From Sphaeroforma arctica JP610 (Eukaryota > Opisthokonta > Ichthyosporea > Ichthyophonida), in assembly GCF_001186125.1 (NCBI RefSeq), contig NW_014039771.1:1-31547 (forward strand): DNA of 31,547 bases, given 5' to 3'. A model generated the notes under the pieces. It was given only the letters and a program-made list of their open reading frames with translations, was not told the DNA's origin and made no database searches. This document shows, in pieces, positions 23,401 to 31,547 of the stretch. Position 1 is the first letter of the stretch. The number at the start of each line of letters is the position of its first letter. Both the position numbers and the translations under genes were made by a program.

Positions 23401-25027
23401 TGCGCAATCCGGTGCACAGTCGTGTGATTTCGCTGTTAGAAAGGTGAGCATTGTGAGCTGACATTTTGACATTGGGTCTTGTTTGCGGTGAGCTTGTCGG
23501 GTAAAGTGATTGTGTACCCTGACAAGCTAACATGTGAGTGCCGATGTTGACATATGTGTCACACATATCTTCCCTAATAAGAGTAGTGTCGGGAGCTGTA
23601 CAGCTACGCTGTATAAATGTCTTGTGTAGGATTTTAATTGAGGTTTGCACGTACCGAATACTGTAGGCACTTTGCGAGGGGACACTCTTGTTATTCCTCG
23701 CCTGTGATCTAGCATATCAACCCAAGCATTCCTAGACAGACACTTCACTTTGTAATTTGACGTTAAACTACTCAATAGGTTGCTTGTTGGTGCTGTGCTT
23801 GCTCATACCGAACACTACATAAAAACTTCGAAGTGTCATGAATGCGACAAACCGTCTACCCCTCACCTGAGCCAACGGAATGTCTGATGCCATCTAGTCG
23901 TCATTAAGCACGTATCTTTCGAACTTGTTGCTTGTACCTTGTCACTGCAGAGCTGTCGCGAACGAATACGCCATTTCTGCACCTGTTATATGGCACGTAT
24001 ACTTACGGATAGCGCTGAAGAAACGCTTGGACACGCCAACATATTTCCTATCGTTAAGCTCGGGTATGGGAGTTGCCAAGGGAGAGAAGGAGGGTGTCGA
24101 CCCAGAGAAGAGAAACAAGCACACAATCACTGCGACCGATGGGGAAAACGCCACTGCGGACGTAGACGCTTCACCGAAGCAATCCCACGAGCGTCCAACA
24201 GGTGAAACACGCACGTCAGGAATACGTGAGCACGAACAACTAGTTACAAGTAACCGAGCACAGGCCAGAAATGGTTTACTTGACAATCGTGCTTGCAGAA
24301 GTTGTTCTACCGAGAATGCTGAGCAGAAGGCCATTGCTGCGAACAATAAGACCGTTGAGGAGGTGTTCTACAGAGCGTTAGAGGCCTGTCCGGGAACGAA
24401 GTCGCTATATATACATGGTATGTTGGCTATGAGTTCCATCCTTCACGTCTGTATCGATCGTACTTTCTCACAGCTGAATGTCTTGGGCACTGGACGTTAG
24501 AAGAATTTAGAAGAGTGTATATCGTGATTGCGATTGCTAGTCCCTCAGTCGTGTTGCACGCTGCATCCGTGTCCCCCGTTGGTCAAATCGTAATACAGTG
24601 TTGAGCATATACAGAACTCTCGAATCATACCTCAAACTGTAGATTTTGCACCATTGACTTGATTTCAACTACGCAGTATAGTTGCTGGCTGCTTGATTTG
24701 GATACTAGATGCCCCCTAATGATTTGTTTTCAGTCAGCGATGAGATGTTTAGCAATTGACTACTAGTTTAGGACCTCCAATTTATTGCAGGAATGTTGTC
24801 TGTGTCATTCTCCATGCGTGTATCACATGCCACTATGTCCTAATTTGTCCTGGTTCTGCTCTGCAACCATGACCCCCTTTCTATTCTGAGCCTTAAATTT
24901 TTGAACTACATTCACAGCCGTATCGAACTTCAGCGATAATGCGGAGGCTTGGCGTATCGCTGTGGACTTGATGCAGGAAAAGGAACTGAGAGTTCGCACG
25001 CCTCTGGAGGAACTGGAGCTATTGTAG
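12761..25027 (+). CDS. NRDE2: NRDE2, nuclear RNA-silencing/exosome-regulating HAT-repeat protein
   Basis: About 15 exons: 12761-13839; ~14257-14386; ~14790-14865; ~15197-15300; 16034-16297; 16612-17400; 17899-18602; 19099-19240; 20117-20292; 20806-20897; 21314-21805; 22037-22190; 23288-23443; 23951-24417; 24918-25027. Exons 5-15 join in phase. The N-terminus is rich in K/R/S/D (about residues 80-310), like the basic nuclear-targeting head of NRDE2. It ends in the conserved block DNLTYGTPYLKDVPKFH, the part that binds the helicase MTR4 in the human protein. Then come RKKTARYFDD, LLRENPSNTSTWLSLVALQ, REKQLAILEKA, EFFEPFWDSEVPRFGE, HAT-like helices, and the family's closing QEKELRVRTPLEELELL. 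Known relatives act in C. elegans nuclear RNAi and, in humans, restrain MTR4/exosome in nuclear speckles. The protein, roughly 1,600 residues, exceeds human NRDE2 (about 1,160), mainly through the longer head. Exon 2-4 borders and the exact start are uncertain. Confidence 0.9.
15156..15163 (+). other. A8 run at the likely start of NRDE2 exon 4: possible one-base length error
   Basis: The best acceptor, TTTTATCGGCAG before 15145, reads GT GTA AAT GAT AAA and fits the phase-1 end of the previous exon at 14865. The following conserved NRDE2 frame is entered only if the A8 run were A7. Otherwise a weak acceptor at CGTAG|GC (15196/15197) must be used, which is in phase but lacks a pyrimidine tract. 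Both explanations are open. Confidence 0.45.
17440..17575. repeat. AT/GT microsatellite in NRDE2 intron 6
   Basis: TATG, TA and then GTATTT-type repeats run through the intron between exons 6 and 7. The overlapping IYIYIY-type frames on both strands are repeat artefacts. The intron ends with TACTAACATACAG at 17886-17898, a textbook branch site and acceptor. Confidence 0.85.
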
Positions 25028-26450
25028 TGAGATCGGATCTGTCAGTATTCAGTTACTTCTTCGAACACCGCATGTGAGAGAGATTTGGGTTACACAACAG
25101 TATATATTTAGGTTTTCGTGGAAAGACCAATCGATTGACAGGGGTAAATGGTGTTTCTTAGCTCTTAGGTTGAATTCAGAATGCATAATATTGTGTATTT
25201 AAGACCCTTGTCTTAGATAAAGGATTGTTTGTCGTTCATCAATAGAAGATTCACCTGCGTTGCTGTCTGTATACTGGGGATCGATCGACTCGCGTATACT
25301 ATCAACGTCACTGCCATTAGATGTGAGCATATAAGATCAGCAACAAATTTGCATCAAATCCTTATTCATCGCGCAGCTATTTCAAGCGTAATCAAAAGCA
25401 ATTCCACACTCATGGCGACAGCAGAAATACTTGACAATCCCTAGTTCCGTGTTTATCTAGAGAGAAGTACAAGTGACCGCCGCACCCTATTTAAGGTATT
25501 TTCAGTTGCTTCTTAATTTTAGAAAACACACGTTGAATAGTCACAGAAATTCAATTCGGATTCTCAAAACTCGCAACATAGCAATGGGAAATTATATTGA
25601 CGATTATAAATATTTCATAGTTTCTCAAGGTAATTATCCCATGGAATATGGCAACCGGTTTTTTTCTCAGGAGTATGACACCAAAACGTATCAGACATAC
25701 TTGACTATGGTCGAAAAAGAAGCTCAATATCATACAGCGAACAAAAATCGATCTCCTGCTGCTAACTGGCATTTGGCTGTATGCGTTCACAAAGTTGAGT
25801 TCCTGGGCAGAAATCTTAGCTTCGACATAACATATGAAGATGGAATCTTCAAAAGGGTTGATCCTACCGCAATCATCGCCAAATTGCTCTGGCACTTCCA
25901 AACCTCCTGGTTCACTACCGAATTTCTCATGTCTCCCTTGCCCCACGCACCCACCCACACACAGCAATTTACCTCTCGCACTCACAATGCATTCACCATC
26001 CCCTCCTCCGCCTCACCAGTCCTATTATCTCCTCCAACAACGCACTTTTAAATTTAATACTAGATAATTGCTGAACGTTGGCACTCATATATTCCCATCT
26101 ACAATACTATGCACCAACTACATCACATCCCATCCTCTCCCACTCATCATCACTCTAAAGCTTAGCATCGCGTTTCCTCTCTTTATCCTACCTATTATCA
26201 CACACCTACACATCACACTAGTGCTTGTCCCACACCCCAATACTCATCCATTTCAAACACCTATCTCTACACCCAAAGTCTATGCGTGTGACATCATCTG
26301 AATTCCAGATGACTACATTCTCAGCAGAGCTTTCGGAGCTGTTGATTTTCATACTTGAGCTCTCCCTAAGAATCTCTCTAATGCTCTTCTTCTGGCTATT
26401 TTCCCATCTCGTGCACTACCCCCTCTGCATCTCGGTGGACGTTCGTTATT
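25028..26450. other. Intergenic region after NRDE2; C-rich, G-poor block at its right end
   Basis: No polyadenylation signal is obvious after the NRDE2 stop. From about 25930 to 26330 the plus strand is strikingly poor in G and rich in C, A and T, with repeated CATC, CACAC and CCTCTC words. The ORF at 25584-26051 is treated separately. Nothing else is recognised. Confidence 0.5.
25584..26051 (+). CDS. Unidentified ORF, 155 residues, possibly a gene fragment
   Basis: The frame begins MGNYIDDYKYF, and about the first 115 residues look protein-like, with mixed aromatic and charged residues (SFDITYEDGIFKRVD, AKLLWHFQTSW). The tail, PLPHAPTHTQQ onward, lies in the C-rich skewed block and reads as low complexity. 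The open frame extends upstream without a stop to about 25473. I recognise no family. It lies 400 bases outside the long-inverted-repeat element and could be a remnant of another transposon, a fragment of a host gene, or chance. Without transcript or homology support its status is weak. Confidence 0.25.
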   Translation: MGNYIDDYKYFIVSQGNYPMEYGNRFFSQEYDTKTYQTYLTMVEKEAQYHTANKNRSPAANWHLAVCVHKVEFLGRNLSFDITYEDGIFKRVDPTAIIAKLLWHFQTSWFTTEFLMSPLPHAPTHTQQFTSRTHNAFTIPSSASPVLLSPPTTHF

Positions 26451-26827
26451 CACCAATGATTACCTATTCCTAATATGTGATAGGTCAAATACCTCTCCAG
26501 CTCAGCTCCCGCTTCCTAATCAAATGGCTTGCAGTAGCCCCTGTTCTAGATGAGATCATGAACGAAATCGACTTTTAGGGTAACTACTAGGCCAGTCGTT
26601 TGGTCGGGCATTTCACAGCCTTTAACACCTGATATAGAGTTTGTATAACACCACAGAACAAAATAGCACTATAACAAATACAATATGTAGCCATGGATCG
26701 TAAATCCGACCGCAGATTATGGCTCACCCTCTATTGCAACAAATGTTGACAAAAACTCCACACCCCACTGTAGTCCCCAGTGGCCCTGTCTACAGAGTAC
26801 AGACTACTACAGTCCACTCTCCAGTCT
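26451..26827 (+). repeat. Left arm of the long inverted repeat
   Basis: It pairs with 29859-30243 on the other strand. It contains its own small hairpin (CCACTG..CAGTGG near 26764-26782). It ends inside GACT-rich repeat sequence, where the two arms diverge. Confidence 0.95.
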
Positions 26828-26950
26828 CCATTATAACTATCTCCACTCTCCAGCGACTCCCGGTGAGTGATTGAGAGCTTCAGAGAAGTGTGAGACTGAG
26901 TCAATGTGAGAGCAAGTCAATGTCCTTCGGACGTTAGTCTGTGTTTCAAT

Positions 26951-27082
26951 TTAGAAGGCTATGGTTCAGCCATATTTTCTTTCTTATCTCTAGTAGAGGG
27001 TCATGCCGTTGTTGATATATTTTTAATCTCTAGTTAGAGGGTTATATGTGAATTCTCTAATTTTTTTTATTAGCCTTCTAAA
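26951..27082. mobile_element. Candidate 132-bp mini-MITE ending in TTTAGAAGGCT
   Basis: TTTAGAAGGCT at 26951-26961 and its complement AGCCTTCTAAA at 27072-27082 bound an AT-rich 132-bp segment. The same 11-mer starts sequences at 2986 and 30879. No clear target duplication is seen. It lies inside the larger inverted-repeat element. Confidence 0.4.
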
Positions 27083-29049
27083 AATCGTATTCTGTACCGG
27101 TGTACATAGCCGTGTACCGCGTAAATACTAAATACATCCGTGATCCGAATCGACTTTTATTTTAGTTTTTGCGATTGTACTTTTTTAGTTTTTTCAAAAA
27201 CAATTGGTGAAATACAAAATACTCTTTCTCCTTTCGTTTTGTGAACTCTTTCACGCGAGTGCCACTGCCAACCGCCTAAAACACTGCTATTCGTGGATAA
27301 CGTGGCGAGTCGCGAGTGGCGAGTGGCGACTGGCACCTGTGGCGAGTACAAAGTGCAAAAGTCAAAATAGCAACGAGTCTGGCACTGCACTCAACAGTCC
27401 GCACTTGGCAGCTGGCACTTGGCAGTACTCTGACACTGCTTTAAAAATAAATACCCTCTTGTGGTTGTCAGGCAAATTTCAAGCTGGCAACGGATATTCT
27501 AAATATTGTTGCTCTTTTAGCTATATCATTTTCATTCCAAATTATTGCGATCATTGGTGATAAGCTCAGCAATGGGGTACGCTTGCAGTATTCGTCTACG
27601 CGTCGATATTCAAAGTGCGGTGTCCGCAAGTCACCCGATGTGCGTAATCCATCTAAAAGGGCTCTGCCTTCTCAACAAGGTTCGACTCGTATCAACGTCA
27701 TGTACTCGAAGCATGGTAAAATTTTTCGGGGGAAACGTATCATATTGTCGCTCAATATCCGAGACAGCATAGCCGAGCATTCCTCCAGGAAGTCTCTAAA
27801 TATTTCTTGAGTAAATCAAATGACTAGCGAGAACATCACCGAACACGATATGTGATGATTTAACGAGACTGTGACCATTGCTCTCTTCGTTTTTGCTTGT
27901 GGATTCCATCGCTAACAGAGATTTAGCAGACAGTGAAAATATGTCTTTTCAGGTTAATATGGGTACCGAAAACCAAGCAGCTCTAGAAGCCTCGATTTGG
28001 TCGAATTGACCATTTTCTTCATACTGTTCATGATCCACAAATTTTACTGGGCCTTAGGACTGAACGATTTACGGATGTTAGGTTTCAAGTCAACAGTTCT
28101 ACAGCTCGAGTGGATATTAATGCCAGCGTGACTTCAGGTATCATCATCGGCCGCACTTGTACATTACAAATGTGTTTTAGGTTTGATATTACAATTATAC
28201 ATCGCGTTATATACGCCAAACTCCATTATCAAGGGACAAGATCTTGTGATAATCATCGAAACCTTTTTGCCATGGATAGGAGATTCAGATTCATGAGATA
28301 TAAGGAAAGATTACTAAATTTATTATATAAACCACTCACAGATGAATTATTGACTCATGTTGAATATAACTGACGCGGTGACGGCTGAAAGTCTGCATGA
28401 CTTGTGTGTTAATCTTCGTCAACACTCTCACACGGCCAATCGTCTATCAGTTGCTTACGCGTGGCAACCCTCCATTGTTGTTGCCAATGATGTATAAAGT
28501 ACAACATACGTGATCCAATGAGTTGTCTACTCGCTCTATTAACCTTTCGGACCCAATCGTCACTTGCTTTTTTAAATTTTATTTAGTTGCTGGCTTGTTG
28601 CCCTGCTGCTCGCTGCTGCGCTTTTGTTTTTATCTTTTTTAGTGTTCTCAATAATTGATTCTTTATGGTTTTTTTATAAGAAAAAGGGTTCTCCTCTGTT
28701 TTGTTTTTATTTTCTTTTAATAAACTTTAGACCGGTAGCTGGTATGTAAATAGCCTGAAGGTGGTATGTAGACTGGGGTCGAGTTTGCGGAGTTTGCATC
28801 TTGCGAATTGAGACTCGAAGCCTAACCTCAAACCGTGTTCCGCTAAAACTTTTAAAAATCGTGTAATAAATATACGTTTACGTTCAACTTTTATTCTATG
28901 TGCGATCCTTTATATGCTCATAGGTGCAACTTACGGGTCTAAACATTTACACGAGTACCATTTTCATGATACAAACCAGTCCTATAAAAAGAATAACCGT
29001 TATAACGTTTTAAAGTCGAATAAATATGCGCTCTATGTTCAACTTCTAT

Positions 29050-29086
29050 CCCGTACCGGCGTACGGGCCAGTCGAGTGTCGACTGG
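29050..29086. repeat. Two abutting perfect hairpins
   Basis: CCCGTAC-cggc-GTACGGG (29050-29067) is followed without a spacer by CCAGTCGA-gtg-TCGACTGG (29068-29086). Both stems are perfect, GC-rich and set in AT-rich DNA inside the inverted-repeat element. Confidence 0.85.
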
Positions 29087-29858
29087 TCGAGGCGTGAGTT
29101 TTCATTGGTATAAATTTAAATATTTTATAAATGATGAGCTGGTGACCATTGGTCGAAGACTCGAAGAGAGAAATGATCCTGGTTGAAACCAATGAAAATA
29201 AGCTTAGTCATATTTACTAATTTGGGAGTTGTTTATAAAAACTTAATTTTTCAAGAAATATCAACAAAAAAAAATATGTATGAAAAAAAAATAGCTGTAA
29301 ATATGATGCAGTGAGAACCAGGTCGTTCATCCTGATTATCACCCCTAAATATTTCCTATTTTTTTTTCTATAATGAGTGGTTGCTTTTGGCAGATCTTGA
29401 TTATTTAATGCCAAAACCAATGAGTTTCCAAAATTTGTTTATATTAGGTAGAATAGACTTTTGCCCGGCCCGAATGTTGACACTAAGTAAAATGTACTTT
29501 TTTGGCTTAGCATATACAGGATGAAAAATTTATAACCTATAAAATTTTGACTTAGACATTGGTATCGAAAGGCCTTGAGTAAGGGAGGTCAAACCCGTCG
29601 AGTTTTTAGATTTTCACCATTGGGATCGGGTGTTATTGCCAATACATCGCTTCAAAAAGTCCGGATTGTGAAACCTAATGTCCGCACCAAAAATTAGCCG
29701 AATATTATTAGTCAGCCCAAAACTGCTCTCGAAATCGATTTTAGGTAGTTGCGACGATTTGGCAGTCGTAAGGACCTCAGGGCACACGGGCCTACGGGCC
29801 AAGGCTCCCACCCACCGCCCACACGGACTCACGACTCACAGACTGACTGAGACAGACT

Positions 29859-30243
29859 AGACTGGAGAGTGGACTGTAGTAGTCTGTACTCTGTAGACAG
29901 GGCCACTGGGGACTACAGTGGGGTGTGGAGTTTTTGTCAACATTTGTTGCAATAGAGGGTGAGCCATAATCTGCGGTCGGATTTACGATCCATGGCTACA
30001 TATTGTATTTGTTATAGTGCTATTTTGTTCTGTGGTGTTATACAAACTCTATATCAGGTGTTAAAGGCTGTGAAATGCCCGACCAAACGACTGGCCTAGT
30101 AGTTACCCTAAAAGTCGATTTCGTTCATGATCTCATCTAGAACAGGGGCTACTGCAAGCCATTTGATTAGGAAGCGGGAGCTGAGCTGGAGAGGTAGAGA
30201 GGTATTTGACCTATCATATATAAGGAATAGGTAATCATTGGTG
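29859..30243 (-). repeat. Right arm of the long inverted repeat
   Basis: It is the inverted partner of 26451-26827, with an extra 8-base tandem duplication near its outer end. Confidence 0.95.
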
Positions 30244-31300
30244 TATTTGCAGACTCACGAGTCAAAACTGAAAACTCAAATGGACTTGGATGGTTTTAAG
30301 TATTTTTTTACTAAAGTTTCTTTTTAAAAACGTACAAATACTGTATTGAAGCAAGGTATACGGCCCGGGTTTAATGTTTATATAGCGACGATGAATGATG
30401 GTCATCACGATTATTTATTGTTGTGATCGGTGAGTCGGTGACGCGAGTTTATGACTCCGTACGATTGACGAAGCACTAACAAGAGTGATGAGTTGATGAC
30501 TGATGAGTGTACAATGAGTACAGCTTTTTTTTTATACCAACTGACGTCAGTATGTATGTTGATTTTGCTATCTTGGGAGTCAGACTGTCAGAGAGTCTAT
30601 TTTGATCAAGGACGGATTGACGAGAGCGGAGCCGGGAAGACGACTTGGGTTTCGACTTTCGAGTTTTGACTTCCAAAGTTCCAGAGTTAAAATAAATTTT
30701 AAATTTAGTCCCGTAATCTGACCATTCCTTATTGGCTCGTTATTGCAGAAGCCTCAGAACTACAGTTAACAGTACCGCGAGAGGGATTTCTTCCTATTAA
30801 TATTTTGAATAACGTACATGATATTTACAACCGAATTTATTACCAACAATCGATTGTTCATAGCCTGTCAAATTACTATTTAGAAGGCTATGGATTGTTG
30901 TACATATTGTTTTTTGTTTTTGTTTTTTTTAAATAGAGACAAAAATCACTGAAAAATGATTACACAATATGTGTTCTAAATACGTAAATAGCCTAGAGCG
31001 GCTCTAGAGAGGCTAGAGAGGTATGTACCCCCCACGCTTTCCTGGTATTACGTTTCAAGGTCAGATTTTTTTGAAAATGTTTAAATTGACTGGAATATAC
31101 TATGGTATATAGGCCGCAAGTAATTGAATGAAGAGGTCAAGGGTTACGTAAGCATAAAGCCCAGAAACAGCACTTCAATCAAACGAGGTTGTATTGATGA
31201 AATGATAGACCATTTTATTTTATCGATGTTTTACTATGTAGTATGTACAGGTTTACTAAGTACAGATTATATAGAGGTATTACTTGTGTTACTAAGTCAC
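30244..31300. other. AT-rich intergenic stretch
   Basis: No gene is recognised. An imperfect palindrome lies at 30844-30900: CAACAATC and CATAGCC pair with GGCTATG and GATTGTTG, with a 7-base bulge. It overlaps a TTTAGAAGGCT copy at 30879. CTCTAGAG-type words cluster near 30993-31021. Confidence 0.5.
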
Positions 31301-31547
31301 TTATTCTGGAACTCTACCCAACATCGCCAGTACAGCCGCCGTTGTCTTTCTGCTACAAGTTTTGGCCATAAGCCCAAGCTCCTTGCACATCAGACAAAAC
31401 CGCTGTTTCTTTACAGGTATCTTTGATGTTCTCCTTTTGGCAGGACGACCTTTGCCCATTTTAATCTTGAACGGTATCCAATGTTTATCTTGCGATATAT
31501 CTCCTACTATCAAAGGCGGCATTATCGTCGCATATTGATGCCCGTAA
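31301..31547 (-). CDS. C-terminal end of a Mutator-like (MULE) transposase, cut by the window edge
   Basis: The minus-strand frame stays open to the window's right end (reading YGHQYATIMPPLIVGD) and stops at 31301. The stretch MGKGRPAKRRTSK, followed by CLMCKELGLMAKTC, matches the tail that follows the SWIM domain in many MULE transposases: a GRPxKxR basic patch, then a CCHC zinc knuckle. Here the knuckle's histidine position is leucine (C-x2-C-x4-L-x4-C), so zinc binding may be lost. The catalytic DDE core and the SWIM domain would lie beyond the window. A zinc-knuckle protein of another kind cannot be excluded from this short piece. Confidence 0.5.
   Translation of the reverse strand, partial: YGHQYATIMPPLIVGDISQDKHWIPFKIKMGKGRPAKRRTSKIPVKKQRFCLMCKELGLMAKTCSRKTTAAVLAMLGRVPE

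Larger units (their letters stand above)
26828..29858. other. Interior of the long-inverted-repeat element
   Basis: The segment 27540-28380 has a more balanced composition than its surroundings and may be decayed coding sequence. The remainder is AT-rich. A GTGGCGA-type array lies at about 27300-27345. TGTAC-CGGT-GTACA is palindromic at 27093-27106. No RNA gene or recognisable protein domain is visible. Confidence 0.4.
26451..30243. mobile_element. 3.8-kb element with near-identical long terminal inverted repeats
   Basis: The outer ends are CACCAATGATTACC inverted copies, 377 bases on the left and 385 on the right. Comparing them by eye I find only two substitutions and one 8-base tandem duplication (CTACCTCT, right copy), so they are very similar and the element is probably young. 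TATT flanks both ends (26447-26450 and 30244-30247) and may be a target duplication, but four AT-rich bases are weak proof. The interior of about 3 kb has no long ORF. Small frames at 27583-27810, 28110-28373 and 28914-29186 resemble no transposase I know. Terminal repeats this long are known from Mutator-like elements, and a MULE transposase end lies 1 kb to the right, but a 9-11 bp duplication was not found. An inverted segmental copy is an alternative. Confidence 0.65.

Noticed and set aside
23051-23650. 199-residue minus-strand frame at 23051-23650
   Set aside because: It spans the NRDE2 exon 23288-23443 antisense plus flanking introns, and shows no domain or splice support.
29041-29100. 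Helitron 3' end suggested by the GC-rich hairpins
   Set aside because: No CTRR ending follows within about 15 bases of either stem, and no 5' TC partner is evident.

Overview
This window is eukaryotic nuclear DNA. Its genes are split by spliceosomal introns with GT..AG borders, mostly about 160-1,100 bp, and one intron (17401-17898) ends with a TACTAAC branch site. The intron density, a fully developed NRDE2 gene and a secreted GH88 enzyme suggest a unicellular eukaryote. An ichthyosporean-like holozoan protist is my guess for the lineage, but that is inference and not shown by the sequence.

Layout. (1) 1-4740 is AT-rich, gene-free DNA with many short tandem repeats built from AGTC/CACAGACT/GTGAGTGG-type words. 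It carries a 632-bp MITE with Tourist/PIF-Harbinger-like ends. (2) 4740-25030 is a compact island of balanced composition with three genes. They are a C2H2 zinc-finger protein in a long Q/N/S/G-rich disordered chain (+, 2 exons), a secreted unsaturated glucuronyl hydrolase of family GH88 (-, 8 exons, fully reconstructed), and NRDE2 (+, about 15 exons). (3) 25030-31547 is again AT-rich and repeat-laden. It holds a strand-skewed block with an unexplained ORF, a 3.8-kb element bounded by nearly identical 377/385-bp inverted repeats, several hairpins, and at the right edge the C-terminal end of a Mutator-like (MULE) transposase.

The GH88 and NRDE2 genes diverge from a 397-bp intergenic region that contains a strong run of G-tracts, so they may share a promoter. 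I see no pathway link between the three genes: one is a probable nucleic-acid binder, one an extracellular or lysosomal sugar hydrolase, and one a nuclear RNA-surveillance factor. The exon models of GH88 and of NRDE2 exons 5-15 are phase-consistent at every junction and match family motifs recalled from memory. The junctions of NRDE2 exons 2-4 are uncertain, and an A8 run in exon 4 may hide a one-base length error.
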